From: Kaistia defluvii
GTDB lineage: Bacteria > Pseudomonadota > Alphaproteobacteria > Rhizobiales > Kaistiaceae
Direction: 5' to 3'
Length of the DNA stretch: 64,000 nucleotides
Assembly: GCF_026343955.1 (NCBI RefSeq)
Contig: NZ_JAPKNI010000010.1
Location: 1 to 64,000, forward strand
The notes below the pieces were generated by a model. It was not told the DNA's origin. It ran no database searches and saw only the letters and a list, made by a program, of their open reading frames with translations. The position numbers were made by a program, and so were the translations under genes. Shown here piece after piece: positions 1 through 8,437 of the stretch (its first letter is position 1; every line of letters starts with the position of its first letter).

Positions 1-111
1 TGGTGCAGGCTCAAGGACTTCCGCCGCGTCGCCACCCGATACGACAAGCTGGCCAGAAACTACCTCTCCGGCGTGCTCCTGGCCGCAATCCGCGCCTACT
101 GGCTCAATTGA
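1..111 (+). CDS. IS5-family transposase, C-terminal fragment (cut by window edge)
   Basis: The first 36 codons of the window read in frame to a TGA at 109-111. They contain the motif KDFRRVATRYDKLARNYLSG followed by an alanine-rich stretch ending AYWLN, which is the characteristic C-terminus of IS5-family (IS427-like) DDE transposases. The gene starts outside the window, so it cannot be judged intact. The stop codon sits inside the probable terminal inverted repeat, as is usual for this group. No other transposase is present in the window. Confidence 0.8.
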   Translation, partial: WCRLKDFRRVATRYDKLARNYLSGVLLAAIRAYWLN

Positions 112-124
112 GTCCGGACCCTAG
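109..124 (+). mobile_element. Probable right terminus of the IS5-family element plus CTAG target site
   Basis: The bases following the transposase, tgagtccggacc, resemble IS427-group terminal repeats (knowledge of the family). They run directly into CTAG at 121-124, which fits the YTAR targets used by IS5-type elements. The left end lies outside the window, so the target duplication cannot be confirmed. Confidence 0.5.
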
Positions 125-212
125 GACGCCTGGAACCCGCTCCGCCCGCGGGCGGGCGCGGCGCTGGTCTTTCCCTCCCGCGGAGAGGGGAGGGAGAGCC
201 GCGGCGCCGGTC

Positions 213-659
213 TCAGGTGGCGACCACCTTCAGAACCGAGCCGTCGAAGCCGGTGACGCGGACGCGGGTGCCGGCCGGCAGGTCGGGGCCGGTGACGCTC
301 CAGGTCGTGTCGTCGATGCGGATGCGGCCATGGCCGTTGGAAATCGCCTCGGCCAGCGGATAGACGCCGCCGACGAGCCGCGCCGCGCGCTGGTTCAGAT
401 GCGGCTGGTCGCCTGGCCGCCGCGCGCTGGAATAGAATCGCCGGCCGAGAATGACCAGAAGCAGCGCCAGCGCGACGAACAGAATCGCCTGCGCCTGCCA
501 GCTCACGACCACCATGAGCGCCAGCGCACCGACGATCAGCGCGGCGATGCCGAACCACAGGAAGAAGGCGCCGGGCGCCAGCACCTCGACGCCGAGCAGC
601 AGCAGGCCGAGGATCCACCAGCTCCAGGGGCCGAGCTGCCGGACCGCATCGACGATCAT
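213..659 (-). CDS. NfeD-family membrane protein
   Basis: This 148-residue protein has two or three hydrophobic segments in roughly residues 12-70, including a GVEVLAPGAFFLWFG stretch. A soluble C-terminal part (about 80-148) ends in the GTRVRVTGFDGSVLKV pattern of the NfeD OB-fold. NfeD proteins partner with SPFH (stomatin/prohibitin-like) proteins in membrane microdomains. That partner lies immediately upstream on the same strand, and its stop codon overlaps this ATG (TGATG), so the two are almost certainly co-translated. The protein is the short NfeD form without the N-terminal ClpP-like protease domain. Its precise cellular role is not defined by the sequence. Confidence 0.88.
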   Translation of the reverse strand: MIVDAVRQLGPWSWWILGLLLLGVEVLAPGAFFLWFGIAALIVGALALMVVVSWQAQAILFVALALLLVILGRRFYSSARRPGDQPHLNQRAARLVGGVYPLAEAISNGHGRIRIDDTTWSVTGPDLPAGTRVRVTGFDGSVLKVVAT

Positions 660-1648
660 CAGAGCGATCCTTCGCCGGAGCGCGGCACGCTGGAGGTCGG
701 GCGGCGGCGCGGCGCGGGTTCCGGGTCGGGGCCGCCAAAGGCGCCGCGCGCGAGCTCCGCGATGCCGCCGATCGAGCCGATCAGCGCCGTCGCCTCGACG
801 GGCAGCATCAGCACCTTCTGGTTGGGGGCGGAAGCGAGCTTTTCCAGCGCCTTGGTGTAGCCCTGCGCGACGAAATAGTTGATCGCCTGCACATCGCCGG
901 CCGCGATCGCCTTGCTGACCAGCTCGGTCGCCTTGGCCTCGGCTTCCGCCAGGCGCTCGCGTGCCTCGGCGTCGCGATAGGCAGCCTCGCGGCGGCCCTC
1001 GGCCTGCAGGATCTGCGCCTGCTTCTCGCCTTCGGCCTTCAGGATCGCCGACTGGCGCGATCCTTCCGCCTCGAGGACCTGCGCGCGTTTCTCGCGTTCG
1101 GCCTTCATCTGACGGCCCATCGAATCCACGAGATCGGCCGGCGGCACGATGTCCTTGATCTCGATGCGGGTGATCTTGATGCCCCAGGAGGCGGCGGCCG
1201 AGTCGACCACGCGCAGCAGCTTGTCGTTGATCTCGTCGCGATGCGACAGCAGCTGGTCGAGATCCATCGAGCCCATGACGGTACGGATGTTGGTCATGGT
1301 CAGGTTGAGCAGCGCGTTCTCCAGGCCGCGCACCTCATAGGCGGCGCGGGCCGCGTCCAGCACCTGGTAGAAGGTGACGCCATCGACCGAGACGGTGGCG
1401 TTGTCCTTGGTGATGATTTCCTGCGTCGGAACGTCGAGCACCTGCTCCATCATGTTCATCTTCGCGCCGATGCGGTCGATGAACGGAACGATCAGGTTGA
1501 GGCCGGGCGACAGGGTCCGGGTATAGCGGCCGAAGCGCTCGACCGTATAGCTATGGCCCTGCGGAATGGTCTTGATCCCGGCGATCAGCACCAGAACGAC
1601 AAGAACGACGATCACCAGAACCGTGATGTCGAAACCGAAAAATCCCAT
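659..1648 (-). CDS. SPFH/band-7 domain protein (stomatin-like, QmcA type)
   Basis: The 329-residue protein has one N-terminal membrane helix (about residues 7-24). The band-7 domain starts at [20 protein letters not shown] and extends to about residue 200. A long charged, alanine-rich coiled coil (about 185-260, with repeated [15 protein letters not shown]-like heptads) follows, then a glycine/proline-rich tail. This matches QmcA-like membrane scaffold proteins in length and order. It is translationally coupled to the NfeD gene downstream. SPFH-NfeD pairs are thought to organise membrane domains and assist protein quality control; nothing here shows a specific client. Confidence 0.92.
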   Translation of the reverse strand: MGFFGFDITVLVIVVLVVLVLIAGIKTIPQGHSYTVERFGRYTRTLSPGLNLIVPFIDRIGAKMNMMEQVLDVPTQEIITKDNATVSVDGVTFYQVLDAARAAYEVRGLENALLNLTMTNIRTVMGSMDLDQLLSHRDEINDKLLRVVDSAAASWGIKITRIEIKDIVPPADLVDSMGRQMKAEREKRAQVLEAEGSRQSAILKAEGEKQAQILQAEGRREAAYRDAEARERLAEAEAKATELVSKAIAAGDVQAINYFVAQGYTKALEKLASAPNQKVLMLPVEATALIGSIGGIAELARGAFGGPDPEPAPRRRPTSSVPRSGEGSL

Positions 1649-1725
1649 CGCCCGATCCCTCTGCCGCGCCTGTCGCGGTCAGAGGAGGTGTAGGGATTTC
1701 GATCCGGCGACGCAATTGGCGCGCG

Positions 1726-2778
1726 TCACACCCAGCCGAGCAGTTCGCGTCGCACGAGGTGCTCCAGCAGCGCCATGCCTTCCGGGCTGTCGTTGAGGCA
1801 GGGAAGGGCGGCAAACTGCTCGCCGCCATGATGGCGGAAGATCTCGGCGTTCTCGCCGGCGATTTCCTCCAGCGTCTCGACGCAATCGGCCGAGAAGCCC
1901 GGCGTCACCACGGCAATGCGCTTGACGCCGGCCCTGGCCAGCGCCTCGACGGTCTTGTCGGTATAGGGCTGCAGCCATTCCGCCTTGCCGAAGCGCGACT
2001 GGAAGGTCGCGCGCAGCTTGTCCTGCGGCCAGCCGAGCTGCTCGCGCAGCAGGCGGGCCGTCTTCACGCAATGGCAGTGATAGGGATCGCCCAGTTCGAG
2101 ATTGCGCCTGGGCAGGCCGTGGAACGAGGCGAGCACGATCTCCGGCTCGAAATCGAGCGCCGCGATCGAGCGCTCGACCGAGGTGGCGAGCGCCGCGATG
2201 TAGACGGGGTCGTCGTGATAGGCGGGCATGGTGCGGACGGCCGGCTGCCAGCGCATGGTGCGCAGCTTGTCGAAGGCCTTGTCGTTGACCGTCGCGGTCG
2301 TCGTCGCGGAATATTGCGGATAGAGCGGCGCGATCAGGATCCGGTCGCAGCCGGCGCGCTTCAGCCCGTCGATCTTCTCCGCGATCGAGGGGGTGCCATA
2401 GCGCATCGCCCATTCGACGACGATCTTGCCGTTGTCGGCAAAGGCGGCGGAGAGCTTGTCGGACTGCGAGCGGGTGATGGTGCGCAAGGGCGATTCGTTG
2501 CGCTCCTTGTTCCAGATCGACTCGTAGTTCTTGCCGGATTTCTGCGGTCGCGTCGTCAGGATGACGCCGTTCAGCAGCGGCCACCAGATCAGCTTCGGCA
2601 CCTCGATGACGCGCGGATCCGAAAGGAATTCCTTCAGATAGCGCCGCATCGACCAGTAGTCGGTCGCATCCGGCGTTCCGAGATTGACGAGGAGCACGCC
2701 GACCCGGCCGATCAGAATCGGCGGATGGTCGGCAGGCTTGCTCTTGGGAGGGGCGATATCGGCGATCTGGCTGGTCAT
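1726..2778 (-). CDS. hemH: Ferrochelatase
   Basis: This enzyme inserts Fe2+ into protoporphyrin IX, the last step of haem synthesis. The protein (350 residues from the chosen ATG) begins its catalytic fold at GVLLVNLGTPDATDYWSMRR. It carries IVLASFHGLPRRN with the catalytic histidine, YHCHC, and TFQSRFGKAEWLQP with the conserved acidic and aromatic residues. The ATG at 2778 (MTSQIADI) was chosen because it gives the usual ferrochelatase length. An in-frame ATG 19 codons upstream adds only low-complexity residues. The gene lies alone between the SPFH gene and a divergent nucleotidase gene. Haem made here is also the signal sensed by Irr, encoded at 6544-6996. Confidence 0.95.
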   Translation of the reverse strand: MTSQIADIAPPKSKPADHPPILIGRVGVLLVNLGTPDATDYWSMRRYLKEFLSDPRVIEVPKLIWWPLLNGVILTTRPQKSGKNYESIWNKERNESPLRTITRSQSDKLSAAFADNGKIVVEWAMRYGTPSIAEKIDGLKRAGCDRILIAPLYPQYSATTTATVNDKAFDKLRTMRWQPAVRTMPAYHDDPVYIAALATSVERSIAALDFEPEIVLASFHGLPRRNLELGDPYHCHCVKTARLLREQLGWPQDKLRATFQSRFGKAEWLQPYTDKTVEALARAGVKRIAVVTPGFSADCVETLEEIAGENAEIFRHHGGEQFAALPCLNDSPEGMALLEHLVRRELLGWV

Positions 2779-2981
2779 CGTGCCGGAACTTACCCTCAAC
2801 CCCGCGCGGCGCGAAGGGGCGGGGTGCATTTTCATCCGTCGCGCGTTGTCGCAGCGCCACGGGCGGCGTCATGTCCCTGAAGCCGCCCCGCTCGTGCGCG
2901 TCGGCGCTATGCGATTGCAACAGGACCGTGGCATGCTCATGCCACACGCCCCTCGCACAACCCTGACCGGAGATCGCCCTC

Positions 2982-4484
2982 ATGTTCGGACGCCAGCGCA
3001 GCCTGCGATTCGGCCTTCTCGCCTTCGTCGCCCTCGTCGCGATGCCGGCATGGGCCGCGCCGGTGACGATCACCTTCGTGCAGACCAACGACATAGACCG
3101 GATGGAGGAGCTGGAGGGTCGCGGCGGCTTTGCCAAGCTCGCCGCCGTCGTCGAGGCCGAGCGCGCCAAGGGGCCGACCTTGTTCGTCCATTCCGGCGAC
3201 ACCATCTCGCCGTCGCTGCTCTCGGGCATCGACAAGGGCGTCCACATCATCGACATCCTCAACCGGATGCAGGTCGACGTGATGACGCCCGGCAACCACG
3301 AATTCGATTTCGGGCCGGACGTTTTTCACGCGCGCATCGGCGAGGCGACTTTTCCGGTCGTGACCTCCAACATCCGTGAGAAGGACGGCAGCCAGCCGAA
3401 GAACACGGTCGACGAGAAGATCGTCGAGATCGAGGGCATCAAGATCGGCTTCTATGGCCTGACCACCGAGGACACGCCGGTGGTCGCCACCGCCGGCGAC
3501 ACGGTCTTCAATTCCTCGATCGAGACCGGCAAGGCCAAGGGCAAGGCGCTGCGCGAGGCGGGCGCGGATTTCGTCGTCGCCGTCGTGCACACGCCGCTTT
3601 CGGTCGATATCGCGCTGGTGCGCAACCACGCCGCCGATCTGGTTCTCTCCGGCCATGACGAACACCTGCTCACCTTCTTCGACGGCAAGACGGCGCTGAC
3701 GGAATCCGGCGCGCAGGCGGACAGCATCGTCGTCACGCGGGTGACGATCGACAAGAGCGAGAAGGACGGCAAGGCGAAGGTCGAGTGGCGGCCGCATTTC
3801 GAGATCATCGACAGCGCCGCCGTGACCCCGGATCCGAAGATCGCCGGGGTGGTCAAGGCCTATCAGGACAAGCTCGACGCCGAGCTGAAGGTCGAGATCG
3901 GCACCACGCAGACGCCGCTCGACAGTCGCCGCGCCACCGTGCGCGGCGAGGAGGCGGCGATCGGCGACCTGATCGCCGATGCGATGCGCGCCTCGGTCGG
4001 CGCCGACATCGCCCTCACCAATGGCGGCGGCATCCGCGCCGACAAGGAATATCCGGCCGGCACCGTTCTGACGCGCGCCGACGTCTTCAGCGAACTGCCC
4101 TTCGGCAACAAGACGGTGAAGCTGGCCGTCACCGGCAAGGCGCTGAAGGCAGCGCTCGAAAGCGGCTTCAGCCTGGTGGAGGCGGCCGCCGGCCGCTTCC
4201 CGCAGGTCTCGGGCCTCGTCGTCGAGGTCGACCTGAAGCAACTGCCCGGCATGCGGGTGAAGAGCGTCACGGTGAACGGCGCGCCGCTCGATCCGGACAA
4301 GAAATACACGCTCGCCACGAACGACTATGTCGCCGATGGCGGCGACGGCTATGTCGCGTTCAAGGACGCGGCGCGGCTGATCAGCCCGGTCGACGCCAAG
4401 CTGATGGCAAGCGACGTGATCGACTATATCGCGGCGCAGAAGACGATCGCCCCGAAGTCGGAAGGGCGGATCGTGTTCCGCTAG
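2982..4484 (+). CDS. Periplasmic 5'-nucleotidase / bifunctional metallophosphatase
   Basis: The 500-residue protein starts with a Sec signal peptide ending near AMPAWA-AP. The N-terminal calcineurin-like phosphoesterase domain carries FVQTND, GDTISPS, PGNHEFDFG and SGHDEH metal-binding motifs. The C-terminal 5'-nucleotidase substrate-binding domain includes TNGGGIR at about residue 345 and NDYVADGGDGY near the end. Such enzymes hydrolyse nucleotides or UDP-sugars in the periplasm to salvage nucleoside and phosphate. The exact substrate is not predictable. It is divergent from hemH and stands alone. The family's usual Asp-x-His after TND is Asp-Ile-Asp here, a variant known in many alphaproteobacterial members. 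Confidence 0.88.
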   Translation: MFGRQRSLRFGLLAFVALVAMPAWAAPVTITFVQTNDIDRMEELEGRGGFAKLAAVVEAERAKGPTLFVHSGDTISPSLLSGIDKGVHIIDILNRMQVDVMTPGNHEFDFGPDVFHARIGEATFPVVTSNIREKDGSQPKNTVDEKIVEIEGIKIGFYGLTTEDTPVVATAGDTVFNSSIETGKAKGKALREAGADFVVAVVHTPLSVDIALVRNHAADLVLSGHDEHLLTFFDGKTALTESGAQADSIVVTRVTIDKSEKDGKAKVEWRPHFEIIDSAAVTPDPKIAGVVKAYQDKLDAELKVEIGTTQTPLDSRRATVRGEEAAIGDLIADAMRASVGADIALTNGGGIRADKEYPAGTVLTRADVFSELPFGNKTVKLAVTGKALKAALESGFSLVEAAAGRFPQVSGLVVEVDLKQLPGMRVKSVTVNGAPLDPDKKYTLATNDYVADGGDGYVAFKDAARLISPVDAKLMASDVIDYIAAQKTIAPKSEGRIVFR

Positions 4485-4608
4485 TCGGATGACTTCCGGA
4501 CAAAGTCTGCGCTGCCGGCCACAGGCCGGGAGCGCAGGGTGCGGGACGTGCTGCCAGGCGCGGCTCGAGATGGATCCGAATCCGGCTTAGTTCCGGCGCT
4601 TAGCCGAC

Positions 4609-5604
4609 TCAGAGCATCGAGGGCAGGACGCGATCCGGCGGCTTGTGGCCGTCGAAATAGGCGCGGATGTTGATCAGCACCTTCTCGCCCATGGCGATGC
4701 GGCCCTCGATCGTCGCCGAGCCCATATGCGGCAGCAGCACCGCCTTGCCCTTGGCCGCGAGGCGCAGCAGCTTCGGGTTGACCGTCGGCTCGTGCTCGAA
4801 CACGTCGAGCCCGGCGCCGGCGATGGCGCCGGATTCCAGCAGCTTCGCCAGCGCGTTCTCGTCGATGACGTCGCCACGCGAGGTGTTGACGACATAGGCT
4901 TCCGGCCGCAGCAGCTTCAGCCGCCGTTCGGAAAGCAGGTGGAAGGTGCCGGGCGTGCGCGGGCAATTGACCGAGATGATGTCCATCCGGGCCAGCATCT
5001 GGTCGAGGCTGTCCCAATAGGTCGCCTCCAGCCCTTCCTCGATCTCCGTCGAAAGGCGGTGGCGGTTGTGATAGTGGATCGACAGGCCGAACGCCTTGGC
5101 GCGACGCGCTACAGCCTGGCCGATGCGGCCCATGCCGACGATGCCGAGCCGCTTGCCGGCCATGCGCCGGCCCAGCATCCAGGTCGGCGACCAGCCGGCC
5201 CAGTCATGGTCGGGCGTCAGCACGCGCGCGCCCTCGACCAGCCGGCGCGGCACGGCGAGGATCAGAGCCATCGTCATGTCGGCCGTGTCCTCGGTCAGCA
5301 CGCCCGGCGTGTTGGTGACGGTGATGCCGCGCGCCAGCGCCTTTTCCACGTCGATATGGTCGAAGCCGTTCGAAAAGCTGGCGATCACCTTCAGCTGCTC
5401 GCCGGCCTCGGCCAGGATGGCGCCGTCGATGCGGTCGGTGACAGTCGGCACCAGCACGTCCGCGACCTTGACCGCCTCGACCAGTTCGGCCGGCGACATC
5501 GGCCGGTCGTCGATGTTGAGCTGCGTGTCGAACAGTTCGCGCATGCGCGTCTCGACCGCATCGGGCAGGCGGCGTGTGACGATGACAAGCGGCTTCTTCT
5601 TCAT
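4609..5604 (-). CDS. D-2-hydroxyacid dehydrogenase (glyoxylate reductase type)
   Basis: This is a 331-residue NAD(P)-dependent oxidoreductase of the D-isomer-specific family. The catalytic N-terminal segment contains IASFSNGFDHIDV. The Rossmann motif GIVGMGRIGQAVARR is at about residue 153. NTSRGDVIDE supplies the catalytic arginine region, and LLPHMGSATIEGR carries the catalytic histidine. The probable reaction is reduction of glyoxylate or hydroxypyruvate. The family is promiscuous, so a specific symbol is not assigned. It is convergent with the nucleotidase gene. A second, only distantly related member of the superfamily (ghrA-like) occurs at 38770-39729. Confidence 0.88.
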   Translation of the reverse strand: MKKKPLVIVTRRLPDAVETRMRELFDTQLNIDDRPMSPAELVEAVKVADVLVPTVTDRIDGAILAEAGEQLKVIASFSNGFDHIDVEKALARGITVTNTPGVLTEDTADMTMALILAVPRRLVEGARVLTPDHDWAGWSPTWMLGRRMAGKRLGIVGMGRIGQAVARRAKAFGLSIHYHNRHRLSTEIEEGLEATYWDSLDQMLARMDIISVNCPRTPGTFHLLSERRLKLLRPEAYVVNTSRGDVIDENALAKLLESGAIAGAGLDVFEHEPTVNPKLLRLAAKGKAVLLPHMGSATIEGRIAMGEKVLINIRAYFDGHKPPDRVLPSML

Positions 5605-5796
5605 CGCGGCGGCCTCTCCGTTGAGAGCTCCTTAACCATGGAGCGTCAAACTACGCGCGTTGGCTGGTATACCCCGTCGCTGCGTATCTCGATCCTCTAC
5701 CAGACAGTCCGGCGATCACAAATGGTTCGGTGGTCGGGCGGTCGGGAAAGAACCTCCGGTCGCAGCCACGGGCGGTAAAGAAGGGGTGTCTACGCG

Positions 5797-6387
5797 ATGG
5801 TTTTGGCTGCGATCCTGGGAATGTCCCGTCGGCTGCGCGACGGGCGCCTTTTAGCCTCGGCGCTCACCATTGCCTCGGTCGCCGCCCTCGTGCTCGTCGC
5901 CCAGCCGACCGCTCCCGCCAGCGCCCAGGGCGCGGCCGGCGCCGCGCCGAAACTGGGACCGAGCGGCCTGCCCTTGCCGCGATTCGTCTCGCTCAAGGCC
6001 GGCCGCGTGAATGTCCGCGTCGGCCCCGGCCAGGGCTACAAGGTTTCCTGGGTGTTCACCCGCTCCGGCCTGCCGGTCGAAATCGTGCAGGAATTCGACA
6101 ACTGGCGCCGCATCCGCGATTCCGACGGCACGGAGGGCTGGGTTTTCCACAGCCTCCTCGTCGGCAAGCGCACGGCCGTCGTCGCGCCCTGGCAGGACGG
6201 CGACCCGCTGCCGATCCGCGCCGATCCGACCGACACGGCCGAGATCACCGCCTATCTGCAGCCCAAGGTCGTCTCCTCGGTGACCAATTGCGCCGGCGGC
6301 TGGTGCCGCCTGGTCGACAAGCGCTTCCGCGGCTGGATCAAGCAGACCAACCTCTGGGGCGTCTATCCGAACGAGGATATCGACTGA
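5797..6387 (+). CDS. Exported protein with tandem bacterial SH3 domains
   Basis: This 196-residue protein has a basic N-terminus and a hydrophobic segment (about 16-40) ending in PASAQ, a plausible signal peptide. The first SH3_3-type domain starts GRVNVRVGPGQGYKVSWVF with GWVFHSLLVGKR at its end. The second, more divergent repeat (LPIRADPTDTAEI to GWIKQTNLWGVYP) holds two cysteines in NCAGGWC. Such periplasmic SH3 proteins usually bind peptidoglycan or assist envelope enzymes. The ATG at 5797 follows an AAGGGG sequence; an internal ATG at 5821 is possible. The gene is monocistronic and ends at a shared hairpin terminator. Confidence 0.75.
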   Translation: MVLAAILGMSRRLRDGRLLASALTIASVAALVLVAQPTAPASAQGAAGAAPKLGPSGLPLPRFVSLKAGRVNVRVGPGQGYKVSWVFTRSGLPVEIVQEFDNWRRIRDSDGTEGWVFHSLLVGKRTAVVAPWQDGDPLPIRADPTDTAEITAYLQPKVVSSVTNCAGGWCRLVDKRFRGWIKQTNLWGVYPNEDID

Positions 6388-6487
6388 GGCCTTCCTTTTT
6401 GGGGGGCGAGGGACCAAGACCCTCACTCCAGCCCTCGCCCGCTCGCGGGAGAGGGTAGGGGCTTGCTTGCGAGGCCAAAACAAACGA

Positions 6488-6519
6488 GAACGCCGCGCGG
6501 CTGGGCCGGCGCGGCGTTC
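6488..6519. terminator. Bidirectional rho-independent terminator between the SH3 gene and irr
   Basis: Perfect 11-base arms (6488-6498 and 6509-6519, gaacgccgcgc with its complement) enclose a 10-base loop. The plus-strand exit reads tttaaaa and the minus-strand exit reads tcgtttgtttt. It therefore can end both the SH3 gene on the plus strand and irr on the minus strand. Confidence 0.75.
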
Positions 6520-6543
6520 TTTAAAACTCGAAAAATCCGGAAA

Positions 6544-6996
6544 TCAGCTGCCGATGCGGCGCAGGCGCACGACGATGTCGACGCGGGTGATTTCCATGCC
6601 TTCCGGCGGAATGGGGACGTCCTCGACGCGCAGGGTCGACATCGGAATGTCGAGCACGCGGTTTTCGCCTTCGACGAAGAAGTGGTGGTGGTCGTCGACA
6701 TTGGTGTCGAAATAGGTCTTCGAGCCGTCGACCGCGACTTCGCGCAGCAGGCCGGCTTCGGTGAACTGGTGCAGCGTGTTGTAGACGGTGGCGAGCGACA
6801 CCGGCACGCGATGGCTCATCGCCTCTTCATGCAGCCCTTCGGCCGAAATGTGGCGGTTGCCGCGCTCGAACAGGATCTCGGCCAGAGCCAGGCGCTGGCG
6901 CGTCGGACGCAGGCCCGCCGTCCGCAGCATGACGCGCACTTCCGAAGCCTTCTTGTCGGCTGTGCGGGTTGCTTTTCTGACGAGATCCATACGCAT
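6544..6996 (-). CDS. irr: Iron response regulator Irr (Fur family)
   Basis: This is the 150-residue global regulator of iron and haem metabolism in Rhizobiales. The Fur-type winged helix includes LRPTRQRLALAEILF and VSLATVYNTLHQFTEAGL. The dimerisation part carries DDHHHFF at about 102-107, the HHH haem-binding motif that separates Irr from Fur, Mur and Zur. The Bradyrhizobium-type N-terminal GCPWHD haem motif is absent, as in Rhizobium/Brucella-type Irr. The start at MRMDLVRK gives normal family length. Irr represses iron storage and haem synthesis when iron is low; an Irr-like box precedes bfr at 11549-11565. It lies downstream of argG on the same strand, behind its own upstream region. Confidence 0.93.
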   Translation of the reverse strand: MRMDLVRKATRTADKKASEVRVMLRTAGLRPTRQRLALAEILFERGNRHISAEGLHEEAMSHRVPVSLATVYNTLHQFTEAGLLREVAVDGSKTYFDTNVDDHHHFFVEGENRVLDIPMSTLRVEDVPIPPEGMEITRVDIVVRLRRIGS

Positions 6997-7078
6997 TTGC
7001 GGTCTGTCCGTATCTTGGCGTTCGAGCGACGAACCGACCCGCGCCCGGAAAGGCTGGGTCAGTCCGAATAACCTAACT

Positions 7079-7095
7079 CTAAAATGAAGCTTTAG
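7079..7095 (-). promoter_or_regulatory. Inverted repeat in the irr upstream region
   Basis: The 17-base sequence ctaaaatgaagctttag forms 5-base arms around a 7-base centre, about 85 bases upstream of the irr start. On the minus strand it overlaps a possible TTGCTA / TAGGTT promoter pair with a 17-base spacer. It may be an operator for autoregulation, but it does not match the ICE consensus, so the assignment is tentative. Confidence 0.3.
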
Positions 7096-7139
7096 CAACA
7101 GACCGATGAAAACGGCCTGCTGCCTCGCTTCCCAGAGTC

Positions 7140-8354
7140 TCAGCCGCGCTGATCGCGCGCCGCCAGCGTGCGCAGACGGAGCGCGTTCAGGCGGATGAAG
7201 CCGGCCGCGTCCTTCTGGTCATAGGCGCCGCGATCGTCCTCGAAGGTGACGAGCGCGTCGGAATAGAGCGACTTCGGCGACGAGCGGCCGACGACGATGG
7301 CGTTGCCCTTGTAGAGCTTCAGCCGCACCGTGCCTTCGACATGCTCCTGGCTCTTGTCGATCAGCGCCTGCAGCATCTCGCGTTCCGGCGAGAACCAGAA
7401 GCCGTAATAGATCAGCTCCGCATAGCGGGGCATGATCGAATCCTTCAGATGCGCGGCCTCGCGGTCGAGCGTCAGGCTTTCCATCGCGCGGTGCGCGGCG
7501 AGCAGGATGGTGCCGCCCGGCGTCTCGTAGATGCCGCGCGACTTCATGCCGACGAAGCGGTTCTCGACCAGGTCGAGACGGCCGATGCCGTTGTCGCGGC
7601 CAAGCTCGTTCAGCTTGGTCAGGATGGTGGCCGGCGACATGTGCACGCCGTCGATCGAAACCGCGTCACCCTTCTCGAAGCCGATCTCGACATAGGTCGC
7701 GACATCGGGCGCATCTTCCGGCGCCACGGTGCGCATGAAGACGTAGGGCGGGGCTTCCTGCGACGGGTCTTCCAGAACCTTGCCCTCGGAAGACGAGTGC
7801 AGCAGGTTGGCGTCGACGGAGAACGGCGCCTCGCCGCGCTTGTCCTTGGGAACCGGGATCTGGTTCTTCTCGGCGAAATCGAGCAGGTCGGTGCGCGACT
7901 TGAAGTCCCACTCGCGCCAGGGAGCGATGACCTTGATGTTCGGGTTCAGCGCATAGGCCGAAAGCTCGAAGCGGACCTGGTCGTTGCCCTTGCCGGTGGC
8001 GCCATGCGCGATGGCGTCGGCGCCGACTTCGCGCGCGATCTCGACCAGGCGCTTGGCGATCAGCGGCCGTGCGATCGAGGTGCCGAGCAGGTAGGTGCCT
8101 TCGTACAGCGCATTGGCGCGGAACATCGGGAACACGAAGTCGCGGACGAATTCCTCGCGCACGTCCTCGATGTAGATCTGCTGGATCCCCATCATCTCGG
8201 CCTTCTTGCGGGCCGGCTCGAGCTCTTCGCCCTGGCCGAGATCGGCCGTGAAGGTGACGACTTCCGCGCCGTATTCCAGCTGGAGCCACTTCAGGATGAT
8301 GGAGGTGTCGAGCCCGCCGGAATAGGCGAGGACGACCTTCTTGACGTCGGACAT
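7140..8354 (-). CDS. argG: Argininosuccinate synthase
   Basis: This enzyme condenses citrulline and aspartate with ATP in arginine synthesis. The protein has 404 residues from the ATG at 8354, the expected length. The N-terminal P-loop is [18 protein letters not shown]. Further family blocks include [14 protein letters not shown] and [15 protein letters not shown]. The longer open frame upstream of this ATG overlaps the neighbouring glycosyltransferase in another frame and was discarded. The gene appears monocistronic. Another arginine gene, argB, lies at the far right of the window but is not linked to it. Confidence 0.97.
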   Translation of the reverse strand: MSDVKKVVLAYSGGLDTSIILKWLQLEYGAEVVTFTADLGQGEELEPARKKAEMMGIQQIYIEDVREEFVRDFVFPMFRANALYEGTYLLGTSIARPLIAKRLVEIAREVGADAIAHGATGKGNDQVRFELSAYALNPNIKVIAPWREWDFKSRTDLLDFAEKNQIPVPKDKRGEAPFSVDANLLHSSSEGKVLEDPSQEAPPYVFMRTVAPEDAPDVATYVEIGFEKGDAVSIDGVHMSPATILTKLNELGRDNGIGRLDLVENRFVGMKSRGIYETPGGTILLAAHRAMESLTLDREAAHLKDSIMPRYAELIYYGFWFSPEREMLQALIDKSQEHVEGTVRLKLYKGNAIVVGRSSPKSLYSDALVTFEDDRGAYDQKDAAGFIRLNALRLRTLAARDQRG

Positions 8355-8437
8355 TGTGAGGCCGTTTCCGCGAAGATGAAGGATGGCAGCGCTTATAGTA
8401 TGCGCGTCCCCCGCCAGCAACCGCAGCGGCGCGGACG

